A stretch of DNA of 64,000 nucleotides from Cloacimonetes bacterium UBA5835 (GTDB lineage Bacteria > Cloacimonadota > Cloacimonadia > Cloacimonadales > Cloacimonadaceae), in NCBI GenBank assembly GCA_002432865.1, contig DJGX01000045.1, positions 1-64,000 on the forward strand, given 5' to 3'. The translations under genes and the position numbers were made by a program. Below, in pieces: positions 55,124 through 64,000 of this stretch (positions are counted from its first letter, which is position 1; every line of letters starts with the position of its first letter). Below the pieces are notes generated by a model, which made no database searches, had not been told where the DNA came from, and saw only the letters and a program-made list of their open reading frames with translations.

Positions 55124-55635
55124 TTGCTTCCCTTCTTTTTTGTTTTCCCTGATCAGTTAATTTTCCTCTTTCTGCATTGCCTTTTCAGCTATGCAAGTTA
55201 CTAAATATCTATCTTTTATATATCTGTTCCCAGATAAAATAAACTATGTTAATCCACAATTTTATAGCTATGCTTTTTGTCAAAGCTTATTTCTTTTTAG
55301 CACGCATACCGCTAATATTTTGAATAATCAATGTACTATATATCAATTTTAGGGCAATCAATAGAAATCACCTTACCTGATTGATTATAATACTATTTCT
55401 TTATGGAAGAGCTATTTATCATTCTGGCTTTAAAAGAACCAGATAATTTTTATAATAACCGCATCCTCGTTATGCAAACTATATCAGTTATTTCAGCAGG
55501 GTCCATTGCTTTCCTAATGCTCATATATATTGATGCTAGTACAGTTAATTTCTTCAATTATTTGCATTTTAGATAGCCACAAGCTACTTTTTTCATAGAC
55601 AAACAAACTAACCTTGTTTTAATGGTTCACAAAAC
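55124..55635. other. Divergent intergenic region between prs and the EF-G gene
   Basis: About 510 bp that must hold promoters for both operons. A reverse-strand TTGACA lies near 55280, with TATAAA only about 11 bases further on. A 57-codon forward frame is listed separately. No riboswitch or terminator was recognised. Confidence 0.4.
55403..55576 (+). CDS. Possible small membrane protein ORF
   Basis: An ATG-started frame of 57 residues (begins MEELFIILALKEPDNF) contains one hydrophobic stretch (about 25-45, SVISAGSIAFLMLIYI). It ends about 80 bases before the EF-G gene on the same strand. There is no ribosome-binding site, and no family is recognised. It could be chance in AT-rich DNA. Confidence 0.2.
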   Translation: MEELFIILALKEPDNFYNNRILVMQTISVISAGSIAFLMLIYIDASTVNFFNYLHFR

Positions 55636-55653
55636 ATGAAAAAGGAATTTTGT

Positions 55654-57765
55654 ATGAACAGCGATTCGGATAGTCCACTATCAAAAATACGCAATATAGG
55701 CATTATGGCTCATATTGATGCCGGAAAAACGACAACCACGGAAAGGATATTGTTTTATAGTGGTTATTTGCATAAAATGGGAGAAGTGCATAATGGCAAT
55801 ACCTTTACGGATTGGATGGAACAGGAACGTGAAAGAGGAATAACTATATCATCAGCTACTGTTACTTGTTTCTGGAATGAATATAAAATAAATATTATAG
55901 ACACTCCTGGTCATGTAGATTTTACAGCAGAAGTAGAACGTTCCCTTCGTATTTTAGATGGAGCAATAGGAGTTTTTTGTGGAGTTGGAGGTGTGGAACC
56001 TCAATCCGAAACAGTTTGGCATCAAGCAGATCGATATCATGTTCCCCGGATTGCTTATGTGAATAAAATGGACCGGATTGGAGCAGATTATTATCATGTT
56101 ATTCAAATGATTAGAGAGCGGCTTACGCCTTATGCTTTTCCGGTAAATATTCCTATAGGCAGCGAAGATGAGTTTGAAGGTGTAATCGATTTGATCACAA
56201 TGCAGGCATATTATTTTGATCCTTTAACCTGTGGCTATGAAGTTAAGCATTCTCCTGTTCCAGAAACTTATTTGGAACAAGCGAAAAAAATGCGGGAAGA
56301 ACTATTAGAAAAAGTTAGTGAATTCAGTGATGAGCTTATGATGCTATTTCTGGAAGGAAAAGATATCCCTGTAGATTTATTAAAAAGTGCAATTCGCCGA
56401 GGAACAATTAGCAATAAATTGATTCCGGTTTTTTGTGGAAGTTCGCTTAAAAATAAAGGTATACAGCTGCTTTTAGACGGAATTTGTGATTTTTTGCCAA
56501 ATCCTATGGAGATTGAAGATACACAAGGTTTTGACCCCGTAACCCGTAATCCGATAACAATTGCTTCCGATCCTAATGGTCCTCTGGTAGCTTTGGCCTT
56601 TAAGGTTCAGATCGATAAATATGTTGGTCGCCTTGTTTATATTCGTGTTTATTCCGGAACTCTAAAAAAAGGTGCTTCCTTCATTGACCAGAATAATAGC
56701 AAAAAAGAAAGAGCAGCACGCATTTTACAAATGATGAGTAATCGCAAGAACGATTTGGATAATTTGCATGCAGGTGATATTGGAGCTATTGTCGGTTCAA
56801 AATTTTTAGTTACTGGGGATACAATTACCGATGGTAACCTGGATATTTTGCTCTCTAAAATGCACTTTCCGGATACTGTTATCTCTATAGCTATTGAACC
56901 AAAAACCAAATCAGATCAGGAAAATCTGGATATAGCACTGCATAGATTGGAAGAAGAAGACCCCACTTTTAGGATGCATATAGATAAAGATACAGGACAG
57001 ACATTGATTTCCGGAATGGGAGAATTGCATCTGGAAATTATAATAGATCGATTAAGACGGGAATTCGGAATAGCTATAAATCAGGGTAACCCTCAAGTTG
57101 CCTATAAGGAAACTATTACCAAAGAAGTTGAGGCAGCAGAGGTCTTCCAGCGCGAAATGAATGGAAAAGGAAATTATGCTTCTGTGAAGTTTCGCTTAAG
57201 CCCAATCGCATTAAAAGACTTGCCTGAAGATGCTAAGAATGTCTTTATTAATAAAGTAAATGAAGCCCAAATTCCCTCTGAATATTGGAAGCCTATAGAA
57301 GAAGCAGTTTTCAACGCACTAAATGATGGACCCTTAATTAGTGGAAATGTGGAAAGAGTTCGCGTGGAACTTATTGGTGGGGATTTTAATCCAGTAGATT
57401 CAAATGAACTTGCGTATCGAATTGCAACAGGTATGGCTATAAGTACAGGTTTAAAAGGGGCCACACCTGTTTTAATGGAACCCATTATGTTGCTGACAGT
57501 TATCTCTCCTGATGAATTCGTGGGCGATATTCTAAACGATATTAATTCCAAGCGTGGCAAAATTGAAGTTATGCGTAGGGATAATGAATATAGGCAGGAA
57601 ATTGTAGCAGATGTTCCTCTTTCAGAACTTTTCGGATATGCTACTCGGATTCGTTCTTTAAGTCAAGGAAGAGCTATATACACCCTAGAATTCAAGAAAT
57701 ATGACATCTGTCCTGTACAAGTTCAAAATACTGTTTTGAAGAAAATTCGCGGGTATGTGGAATAA
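55654..57765 (+). CDS. fusA: Elongation factor G family GTPase (divergent, possibly EF-G2/spd type)
   Basis: A 703-residue translational GTPase with all five EF-G domains. G motifs are clear: [32 protein letters not shown] and GSSLKNKG. It has MGELHLEI in domain III and [16 protein letters not shown] in domain V. It departs from canonical EF-G in domain IV: the QSGGRGQYGHV block is replaced by [10 protein letters not shown], and the tip SYHDVDS is replaced by DFNPVDS, losing the translocation-linked His. It may be a specialised paralogue acting in recycling or as a second EF-G. ATG 55654 is chosen for its AAAGGA site 7 bases upstream; ATG 55636 lacks one. It lies far from rpsL-rpsG. Confidence 0.9.
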   Translation: MNSDSDSPLSKIRNIGIMAHIDAGKTTTTERILFYSGYLHKMGEVHNGNTFTDWMEQERERGITISSATVTCFWNEYKINIIDTPGHVDFTAEVERSLRILDGAIGVFCGVGGVEPQSETVWHQADRYHVPRIAYVNKMDRIGADYYHVIQMIRERLTPYAFPVNIPIGSEDEFEGVIDLITMQAYYFDPLTCGYEVKHSPVPETYLEQAKKMREELLEKVSEFSDELMMLFLEGKDIPVDLLKSAIRRGTISNKLIPVFCGSSLKNKGIQLLLDGICDFLPNPMEIEDTQGFDPVTRNPITIASDPNGPLVALAFKVQIDKYVGRLVYIRVYSGTLKKGASFIDQNNSKKERAARILQMMSNRKNDLDNLHAGDIGAIVGSKFLVTGDTITDGNLDILLSKMHFPDTVISIAIEPKTKSDQENLDIALHRLEEEDPTFRMHIDKDTGQTLISGMGELHLEIIIDRLRREFGIAINQGNPQVAYKETITKEVEAAEVFQREMNGKGNYASVKFRLSPIALKDLPEDAKNVFINKVNEAQIPSEYWKPIEEAVFNALNDGPLISGNVERVRVELIGGDFNPVDSNELAYRIATGMAISTGLKGATPVLMEPIMLLTVISPDEFVGDILNDINSKRGKIEVMRRDNEYRQEIVADVPLSELFGYATRIRSLSQGRAIYTLEFKKYDICPVQVQNTVLKKIRGYVE

Positions 57766-57815
57766 ATGCTTGACAAATAAAGGAAATAAAAAAATGTTAA
57801 AGTAAGGAGGAAAAG

Positions 57816-58124
57816 ATGAATATTAAGCTATCCATCGAAGACAAAATCGCTAAGATGAAAATTGAAGGTATCTTGAATAGCGAAAATGCATATCTGCTTC
57901 AAGAAAAGCTAAATGATGTGCTAAAGTCCGATGCTACTCTATTAGAGCTTGATCTACTTGATTGCCGCAATATAAGCTCTACCGGAATAGGGAAAATTTT
58001 GTTGTTTTACAAAGATTTTATTACAAAAGGAGGAGAAATTGAAGTAGTCCGATGCTCAAACAGTATTTATGAGCTATTTTCAATGCTTAAACTGAATCAA
58101 TTATTTACGGTAAATTTGGGTTGA
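57816..58124 (+). CDS. STAS-domain anti-sigma factor antagonist-like protein
   Basis: 102 residues forming one STAS domain (SpoIIAA/RsbV fold). The phosphorylation-loop region reads LDCRNISSTGIGKIL, where Ser55 aligns with the phosphorylated Ser of SpoIIAA, although the usual preceding Asp is Ser54. AAGGAGG precedes the ATG. It overlaps or abuts the next gene, a receiver-HATPase fusion, the expected kinase partner in a partner-switching module. A TTGACA at 57770-57775 between the EF-G gene and this one may start a local promoter. No sigma factor is adjacent. Confidence 0.85.
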   Translation: MNIKLSIEDKIAKMKIEGILNSENAYLLQEKLNDVLKSDATLLELDLLDCRNISSTGIGKILLFYKDFITKGGEIEVVRCSNSIYELFSMLKLNQLFTVNLG

Positions 58125-58126
58125 CA

Positions 58127-59044
58127 ATGGATACAGCTCGCATTCTATTAGTGGATGATAACATTTCTATAATCGAAAATTTGGAGATGGTACTGCAGGC
58201 TAATTACTTTAATGTAGATACCGCTTATAATGGAAGAGATGCACTACATAAAATTGAATCGGATGAATATGATTTGGTGATTTGTGATATCGAGATGCCA
58301 GGCATTAGTGGATTAGATTTTTTATCTACAGTTCGTAAGAATTATAATATGGAGTTGGATGTTATCCTGATGGGTAGTTTCCTGGAATATAAAGATTTTA
58401 GTGAAACTATTCGGCTCGGTGCTGCTGATTTCATTCGTAAACCTATAGATAACAACCAAATGCTGCGTTCTATCAATACAATTTTGAAGCGCAAGAATAA
58501 TCGTAATAATTTTAGCGAATTATATAATAACTTGGAAAGGGTTGAATTCGATTTTGTTCTTGATCCGCGAAACTTCTCCAAATTCGCAGTATCAGAATTA
58601 TTCAATAACTTTTTGCAACAGAATTTCAATCTCTCTCATAATCTGCTAAACCAAATCCTGATCTGCGTCGATGAAATGGTTTACAATGCTTTTATTCATG
58701 GAACTTTGGCATTAAGTATGCAAGAGCGCAATTTGGATCACCATAAGCTTCAAAAAATTATTAATAAACGTCTTGAACAACCTGATATTGCCTCAAAACG
58801 GATGCATATTCATTTCTCCATTTGCCATAAAACAGATACTATCACTGTAACTGTAGAAGATCAAGGACCTGGCTTTGATTATGAATTTTGGATTAATAAA
58901 GTAAAGGAAGACCAGAAAGTAAACCTGGAAGAAAGTGGCAGAGGAATATCAATGCTTTATTACCTTTCTGATAAACTTGAGTTTCAACACGGAGGCAGGA
59001 CGGTTTCGATCAGTAAAAAAATACCAAAAACTAATAAAAGATGA
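58127..59044 (+). CDS. Response-regulator receiver fused to a RsbW-like HATPase
   Basis: About 305 residues. Residues 1-120 are a receiver domain: the acidic pair Asp10-Asp11, phospho-acceptor Asp54 (VICDIEMPG) and the Lys of FIRKPID. Residues about 145-300 are a GHKL ATPase of the anti-sigma kinase type: N box DEMVYNAFIHG, G1 EDQGPGFDYEF and G2 SGRGISMLYYL, with an extra stretch between N and G1. There is no DHp domain, so it should act as a Ser kinase or anti-factor controlled by phosphorylation of its receiver. The partner is the upstream STAS protein. ATG 58127 is preferred; a TTG at 58121 overlaps the STAS stop. Its stop overlaps prmC by 4 bases. Confidence 0.85.
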   Translation: MDTARILLVDDNISIIENLEMVLQANYFNVDTAYNGRDALHKIESDEYDLVICDIEMPGISGLDFLSTVRKNYNMELDVILMGSFLEYKDFSETIRLGAADFIRKPIDNNQMLRSINTILKRKNNRNNFSELYNNLERVEFDFVLDPRNFSKFAVSELFNNFLQQNFNLSHNLLNQILICVDEMVYNAFIHGTLALSMQERNLDHHKLQKIINKRLEQPDIASKRMHIHFSICHKTDTITVTVEDQGPGFDYEFWINKVKEDQKVNLEESGRGISMLYYLSDKLEFQHGGRTVSISKKIPKTNKR

Positions 59045-59871
59045 TCTTAGCAGAGCTGATCGCCAGGGCAAAAAATGCTGCTGTAGCTAATAATATTCCT
59101 CAAACTGATTACTGGTTAGTAATATCCTATTTTTTAAAATTAAGCAGGACAGAAATTTTTGTTTTCAGTCAGCGAGTATTAACTGAACAGGAAAATATAA
59201 CCCTTACGGATGCTTTTAGGCGTTTGGAAAACGGTGAACCTCCTCAATACATAACTGGAGAAGCATATTTTTACGGTTTAGAATTGAGAGTAAATTCTTT
59301 TACTTTAATCCCTCGTCCCGAAACTGAACGCTTGGTAGAATTAACTTTAGAGCGTTTACAGGGAAATGAAAAAATCCTGGATATTGGAACAGGAAGTGGA
59401 GCAATAGCAATTGCTCTAAAACAAAACTTACCAAAAGTGGAAGTGTATGCTACGGACTGTAGTTCATCCGCTTTGGAAGTGGCTAAAGCTAATGCAGAAA
59501 AATATGATGTTAATATTCATTTTTTTCTTACCGATTGCTTTCCTCCCTGCTCAGAAATATATGATGTTATAATTTCCAATCCACCATATATCAGCAAAAC
59601 AGATTTGGCAACTTTGGATTCCAGAATTAGAGATAAAGAGCCAAAACTTGCTCTATATGGAGGAGAAGACGGATTGGATTTTTATCGAAAATTACTTCTG
59701 CAAAGTTATGCCTATTTAACTGAAAATGGTTTTCTGGCTTTGGAACATGGTGATAATCAAAAGGAAGCTATCACAAATATAGCCAAAAAAGAGGGCTGGA
59801 CAAAAATCCTATCCCGGCAAGATTTGACCGGAAGAGAAAGATACCTGTTTATTTCAGGTAAAAAGGACTAA
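59041..59871 (+). CDS. prmC: Release factor glutamine methyltransferase PrmC (HemK)
   Basis: Methylates the Gln of the GGQ motif in peptide release factors using S-adenosylmethionine. 276 residues: an N-terminal helical release-factor-binding domain (about 1-85, with PPQYITGEAYFYG), then a class I methyltransferase domain (LDIGTGSGAIAIAL and the catalytic NPPY in IISNPPYIS). The 4-base ATGA overlap with the preceding kinase gene and the 2-base gap before murA make an operon. prfA is not nearby. Confidence 0.96.
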   Translation: MILAELIARAKNAAVANNIPQTDYWLVISYFLKLSRTEIFVFSQRVLTEQENITLTDAFRRLENGEPPQYITGEAYFYGLELRVNSFTLIPRPETERLVELTLERLQGNEKILDIGTGSGAIAIALKQNLPKVEVYATDCSSSALEVAKANAEKYDVNIHFFLTDCFPPCSEIYDVIISNPPYISKTDLATLDSRIRDKEPKLALYGGEDGLDFYRKLLLQSYAYLTENGFLALEHGDNQKEAITNIAKKEGWTKILSRQDLTGRERYLFISGKKD

Positions 59872-59873
59872 AG

Positions 59874-61130
59874 ATGGAACGTTTTATTATCCAAGGAAAT
59901 CGTAATTTGGCCGGTACTATTAAAGTAAGCGGTGCTAAAAATGCAATTCTACCAGCTATGGCTGCTTGTTTATTAACCTCGGGGAAATCGGTGTTACATA
60001 ATATTCCGAATTTGATAGATCTGAAAACGATGTCTCATTTATTGAGAGTTATTGGAGCCAGAGTTGATAACGAAAATGGCAGTATGACTATTGATGCGCG
60101 TGATGTATGTTATCCAGAAGCGCCTTATGAACTTGTTAGTAAAATGCGTGCTTCTATCTATGTTCTGGGTCCCCTCTTAACTCGTTTGAAAGAAGTAAGA
60201 GTTTCTTTTCCAGGTGGTTGTGCAATTGGAACCAGACCTGTTGATCTGCACTTGAAAGCAATGGAAAGCTTGGGAGCCACTGTGTCTGTTGAACATGGAT
60301 ATATAAATGCCAAAACCGATGGGTTGAAGGGTGCAGATATTTATTTTACAAAATCAAGCGTAGGAGCTACTATCAATACATTAATGGCAGCTGTTTTAGC
60401 TGAAGGTAAAACAAGATTATTCAATGCCGCTATGGAACCAGAAGTGGATTCCACTATCGAGTTATTGAATAAAATGGGGGCAAAAATTGACGGTATAGGA
60501 ACAACTACTCTCGAAATTGAAGGTGTGGAAGAACTTTTACCTGCAGAAATGGATATGATCCCTGATAGAATTGAAGCTGGAACTTTTTTAATAGCAGGGG
60601 CACTTAGTAAAAATCCGGTAACTGTAGCTAATTGTGAACCTTCACATCTCACAGCTGTTCTGGAAAAATTGAAAGAAGCAGGTTGTGAATTGGAAATTGA
60701 AGAAAGTACCATAACAGTTATTCCACCTGTTTCTATCAAACCGGTAAATCTGATGACCCTTCCCTATCCTGGTTTTCCAACTGATTTGCAAGCTCAATTT
60801 ACAGTTCTAATGACCCTGGCTGAAGGAGTTAGTTTTATTGAAGATACTATCTTTCCAGAACGCTATATGCACATCGCAGAATTAAACCGTCTGCAGGCAA
60901 ATATCAAAATTGATAGAAATATTGCTGCTGTCCGAGGAGTAAAAGAACTTAGCGGTGCAGAAGTTATGGCTACAGATCTAAGAGCCAGTGCGGCTCTTGT
61001 TTTAGCAGGTATGGTTGCTAATGGAACAACTATTGTTTCCAGAATTTATCATATAGATCGCGGCTATGAGTGTATAGAAAAAAAGCTAAATTCGATCGGC
61101 GCTAATATAATTAGAGAAGAAGTATCATAA
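59874..61130 (+). CDS. murA: UDP-N-acetylglucosamine 1-carboxyvinyltransferase (MurA)
   Basis: First committed step of peptidoglycan synthesis, transferring enolpyruvate from PEP to UDP-GlcNAc. 418 residues of usual length. It keeps GAKNAILPA (catalytic Lys), PGGCAIGTRPVDLH with the Cys attacked by fosfomycin (the Cys, not the resistant Asp form), and TDLQAQF and DLRASAALVLAGM. An AAGGA site precedes the ATG. It is the last gene of the forward cluster; no hairpin terminator was seen after it. Confidence 0.97.
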   Translation: MERFIIQGNRNLAGTIKVSGAKNAILPAMAACLLTSGKSVLHNIPNLIDLKTMSHLLRVIGARVDNENGSMTIDARDVCYPEAPYELVSKMRASIYVLGPLLTRLKEVRVSFPGGCAIGTRPVDLHLKAMESLGATVSVEHGYINAKTDGLKGADIYFTKSSVGATINTLMAAVLAEGKTRLFNAAMEPEVDSTIELLNKMGAKIDGIGTTTLEIEGVEELLPAEMDMIPDRIEAGTFLIAGALSKNPVTVANCEPSHLTAVLEKLKEAGCELEIEESTITVIPPVSIKPVNLMTLPYPGFPTDLQAQFTVLMTLAEGVSFIEDTIFPERYMHIAELNRLQANIKIDRNIAAVRGVKELSGAEVMATDLRASAALVLAGMVANGTTIVSRIYHIDRGYECIEKKLNSIGANIIREEVS

Positions 61131-61370
61131 TCGCCTACTGCTAAAAACATCAAAGTAAAATTCGAATTAAAGCAGAGTAACTTTATCCTGAATCCGAAAA
61201 AAGTTATTCCATAATTCTCTAATGATTATTTATATTAGCAATTAGCGGTAGCTTTATATATCAATATATCAACATTTACTGGGGTAGTATAGAAATCCTT
61301 CATCCAGAATATTATTTTCGGAAGGTGGCATCTTCCTTACAAATAAATATGTAGCTCCAGATACAGAGAA

Positions 61371-62273
61371 TTACCGGAAAATATAAATCAGCCAAGGAAT
61401 ATAGAAAAGGGAAATAAAGATAGAAATGGAGACTATGGTCGCCGCAAATTCTCTATCCATATTTTCCAGATTAGCAAAAATGAGGGTATTGAAACCAATA
61501 GGCAATGCACCACAAACAATAACTACAGATTTTGTTATACCGCTTAGACCAAATAGCGCGCTTAGGGCAATTCCAATTCCCAATCCCACACCCATTCTAA
61601 TAAGGACAGCAATTGCTGCTTTACCCAGGTTACAAAGTTTAGGATCAAAATATAAACCCAAGGCAATCATCATTAAAGGAACAGTGGGTTGGCCCATAAG
61701 ATTGAGAAAATTCGTAGCTAAATTTGGCATTGGTGCTTTGAATAACTTCCAGGCAAAGGCAATCACCAGAGCCCAAAGAGGAGGAAGACGCAAAAATTTT
61801 TTCCATTGAATTTTGGTGGTCTGATTATTATCTCCGTATTTGATAGCATTATAATAGGTAAAAGTGAAGATCATAAAGGTATTGCCAATATCAAACAATG
61901 ATGCTCGGGCTAGTCCTTCATCGCCATAAGCAGCAAAGAAAAAGGGTAAAGCATAAGCGGTATTCATAATCATTGTGCCTACCAAAAAGCTACCAAAGGT
62001 TTTTTTTTCCATCTTCAGCATTTTCCCAATACCTGTGGAGATAATATACATCAGCAGCACAACAATTATTGCTGTTAAAGGAATCAAAGCCATATTGGGT
62101 TGTAACTTAATGTTGGAAATGGAGTTTATCGTTAAACAAGGCAAACATACATTTAAAACTACTTTCAAAAGAACTGGAGCATCTTCTTGGGAAAGAAGCT
62201 TCATAAATTTGAAAGCGATGCCTATAAAGAAGGCCAGAATAAGAGGAATTATCTTTTCAACAAAAGGATTCAT
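61371..62273 (-). CDS. AEC-family (auxin efflux carrier-like) transporter
   Basis: 300 residues with about ten membrane segments in two halves, fitting the bacterial AEC family (LPCLTINSISN in the first half, IALGLYFDPK and GALPIGFNTLIFA in the second). The family exports or takes up organic acids such as malate or malonate; the substrate here is unknown. The start overlaps the PiT transporter stop by 4 bases (ATGA) with no Shine-Dalgarno of its own, so it depends on translational coupling to the upstream gene. Confidence 0.85.
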   Translation of the reverse strand: MNPFVEKIIPLILAFFIGIAFKFMKLLSQEDAPVLLKVVLNVCLPCLTINSISNIKLQPNMALIPLTAIIVVLLMYIISTGIGKMLKMEKKTFGSFLVGTMIMNTAYALPFFFAAYGDEGLARASLFDIGNTFMIFTFTYYNAIKYGDNNQTTKIQWKKFLRLPPLWALVIAFAWKLFKAPMPNLATNFLNLMGQPTVPLMMIALGLYFDPKLCNLGKAAIAVLIRMGVGLGIGIALSALFGLSGITKSVVIVCGALPIGFNTLIFANLENMDREFAATIVSISIFISLFYIPWLIYIFR

Positions 62274-63751
62274 TGCGAAGGAGGAAGATAAAATGTATGA
62301 TATAGCAAGTTCATTTGTTCATCCAGCTTTTTATTATAGAGCTTATCTCTTTCGGTAACTTCTTCTCTTTTTTGCCAGAAAAAATCTTTAGACAGCTTTT
62401 CTTCAAGCTGCCATTTATGCTTGAATTCATATCCCTCCAATTTAACCAGCGCTTCCCATTGCTGTCTACTGAAATGATTGGCTAAACCTCTTTCTTGTAA
62501 TAGATGGGTATTTACTTTTAAAGGATATATTTCAGCTATTTGGATGATGCTCAGAATCTGGTTTCGGCTAAAACATTCCGCTTGTTTCAACTCTTTATAA
62601 ACCTCTATTTCTCTATCAAATTTGCGTCCATTTACTGTAGAAAGATGATTGGTATCTAATCCCTGTGTTTCTATCTTGTTGATCACTGTTTTGTTAAACA
62701 TATATACTGTTTTCTGATAAACAGTTTGTTCAAAGACATTTTGAACAATAAACAAAGTAATAAAAGAAAAGAAAAAAGCAATCACCGGAGCAGCAATCCA
62801 AGCTAATGAGACCTTGCCCAATATATTGTATCTGATATTTTTCCCACCCTTTACTAAACCTATGCCCACTACCGCTCCTACAATTACTTGTGTGGAAGAT
62901 ACTGGAACAAGTGGAATTGGTGGTATACCAATACTTAACAGTATTTTTTGCAGCGAGCGTGAAGCAAAAATAAAAAGAACAATTGCCTCAGCTGTTACAG
63001 CTATAAGCGCAGTCACAGGTGAAAGATGAAAAATGTCCTTTCCCACTGTACGCATAACTTTATGAGAATATGTATAAATACCCACAATTATAGAAATGGC
63101 GCCCAAAATATAAAGTTGCTGCACCCCCGTTAAAGTAACACTGCCAAAATTGATATCCTTAAAAGGAGTAACAGGAACAAAAACCCCAACTACATTAGCT
63201 ATATTATTGGCACCCAAAGAAAAAGCACCAAAGGCACCAATTATTATCAGCCCCAAACGGATATAAACATCCTGCTCCAAAAGATGAATCTTACCCTTGT
63301 TGATAATAGGCTTAATCAAGTAAAAAAGGATTGCAGCTATAATTCCAGAAAGTACAAAAGCAATTACCCAACTGGCAACAATAGTTAGCAAATTACGGAA
63401 ATCTGTAAGCCGTCCAGAAAAGAAGTTCCAACCGATGATCGCACCTACAATAGTTTGAGATGTGGATACCGGAATTCCTGTTCTGACAATGACAGTAATT
63501 GTTAAAGCAGCAGCTAAAGCAACAGTAAATGCCCCTCCTAAAGCATCCACACTTCCTAAACGACCTAAAGTGCCAGATGGTCCTCCCCCTTCTAGGACAG
63601 CACCTAGAAAGATAAAAATGGAGGCAATTAGGGCAGCTGTTTTAAATTTCAACATTCTGGTTTCTACAGCAGCACCAAATATATTGCCAGTATCGTTGGC
63701 TCCTAAAGACCAACCTAAAAAAAGACCACTAAGCAGATAAATAAAAATCAT
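62270..63751 (-). CDS. PiT-family inorganic phosphate transporter
   Basis: 493 residues. Two inverted PHO4/PiT halves are visible: GWSLGANDTGNIFGAAV with VSTSQTIVGAI, and SLGANNIANVVGVF with VSSTQVIVGAVVG. About ten to twelve membrane segments are expected. A C-terminal cytoplasmic extension (about 365-493, charged and helical) is unlike the short PiT forms. The ATG abuts the stop of a DUF47/PhoU-like gene, the classic partner of PiT transporters. It is the low-affinity phosphate or metal-phosphate uptake system; direction and substrate are inferred from the family. Confidence 0.92.
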   Translation of the reverse strand: MIFIYLLSGLFLGWSLGANDTGNIFGAAVETRMLKFKTAALIASIFIFLGAVLEGGGPSGTLGRLGSVDALGGAFTVALAAALTITVIVRTGIPVSTSQTIVGAIIGWNFFSGRLTDFRNLLTIVASWVIAFVLSGIIAAILFYLIKPIINKGKIHLLEQDVYIRLGLIIIGAFGAFSLGANNIANVVGVFVPVTPFKDINFGSVTLTGVQQLYILGAISIIVGIYTYSHKVMRTVGKDIFHLSPVTALIAVTAEAIVLFIFASRSLQKILLSIGIPPIPLVPVSSTQVIVGAVVGIGLVKGGKNIRYNILGKVSLAWIAAPVIAFFFSFITLFIVQNVFEQTVYQKTVYMFNKTVINKIETQGLDTNHLSTVNGRKFDREIEVYKELKQAECFSRNQILSIIQIAEIYPLKVNTHLLQERGLANHFSRQQWEALVKLEGYEFKHKWQLEEKLSKDFFWQKREEVTERDKLYNKKLDEQMNLLYHTFYLPPSQ

Positions 63752-64000
63752 CTAAAGCTGTCTTTTGATTACATAAATAGATAGACGATCACATACTGCT
63801 TGGGCATAATCTGAAATTTGCTCAATCTGAATAGCAAAAAAACGTAGCTGGCTTTTATGGGAAAGCTCAATATCCAGATTAAATATTTCACGACGAAGGC
63901 GTTCTCCGATATGATCTGCTTCCCGCTCAAAGAAATATACCTTGTGAATATAATTATTCACGGCAGCTAAATCCCTAAAAAATGAACGAACGGCAAAAGA
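63752..64000 (-). CDS. DUF47/PhoU-like phosphate transport regulator (partial)
   Basis: The reading frame runs open to the right edge of the window, so the start is missing; only the last ~82 residues are seen. They form charged helices (FFEREADHIGERLRREIFNL and FFAIQIEQISDYAQAVCDRLS) matching the C-terminal part of DUF47/PhoU-like proteins, with the E-x-x-x-D metal-site pattern. An in-frame GTG at 63961 is inside the conserved part and is unlikely to be the start. It ends directly at the PiT start codon. It probably modulates the transporter. Confidence 0.8.
   Translation of the reverse strand, partial: SFAVRSFFRDLAAVNNYIHKVYFFEREADHIGERLRREIFNLDIELSHKSQLRFFAIQIEQISDYAQAVCDRLSIYVIKRQL

Overview
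The window looks like a piece of an AT-rich bacterial chromosome from the Cloacimonadota (Candidatus Cloacimonas-like). This is an inference from three things: long secreted modular proteins, one of which ends in a Por/FlgD-like C-terminal tail (NPFNPETT motif); low-GC intergenic DNA with small dispersed repeats; and the divergence of the housekeeping proteins. No phage, transposase, CRISPR array or rRNA was seen.

Layout. 1-3133 (+): a nearly gene-free 1.1 kb, then panD-panC (pantothenate/CoA) and a lipoprotein closed by a strong terminator. 3631-20738 (-): three secreted proteins, a 444-aa protein, a giant 3472-aa protein of GLUG, Fn3-like and four internalin-like LRR blocks, and a 1737-aa nidogen/propeller/PKD/beta-helix protein carrying the sorting-like tail. 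21358-25248 (+): a tandem class III cyclase-ATPase-TPR protein resembling soluble adenylyl cyclase. 25684-28887 (+): a tricorn-type protease. 28888-30420: about 1.5 kb of non-coding repeats and hairpins.

30485-44823 (-): a long expression cluster in transcription order tRNA-Thr(TGT), tRNA-Tyr, tRNA-Gly, tRNA-Thr(GGT), tuf, rpmG, tRNA-Trp, secE, nusG, rplK, rplA, rplJ, rplL, [hairpin], rpoB, rpoC, rpsL, rpsG, terminator. A good sigma70-type promoter lies just upstream of the first tRNA. 45191-47483: a YiiX-like hydrolase with a small lipoprotein (-), and a DUF4097-like lipoprotein (+) whose promoter sits in a long palindrome. 47699-55123 (-): prs, rplY, pth, rpsF, ssb, rpsR, DUF2232, rplI, a membrane protein, [hairpin], dciA-like, rpe, ffh. 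55654-61130 (+): an unusual EF-G, a STAS protein, a receiver-HATPase fusion, prmC, murA. 61371-64000 (-): a DUF47/PhoU-like protein (cut by the window edge), a PiT phosphate transporter and an AEC-family transporter, tightly coupled.

Most interesting points: the composite sAC-like cyclase active site; the modular, recently reshuffled giant LRR protein and the exact 171-bp repeats in its neighbour; RpoB substitutions in the rifampicin pocket; an extra ~100-residue segment in RpoC; an EF-G lacking canonical domain IV signatures; and a receiver fused to an anti-sigma-type kinase next to its STAS partner. All names rest on reading motifs by eye; no database search was run.
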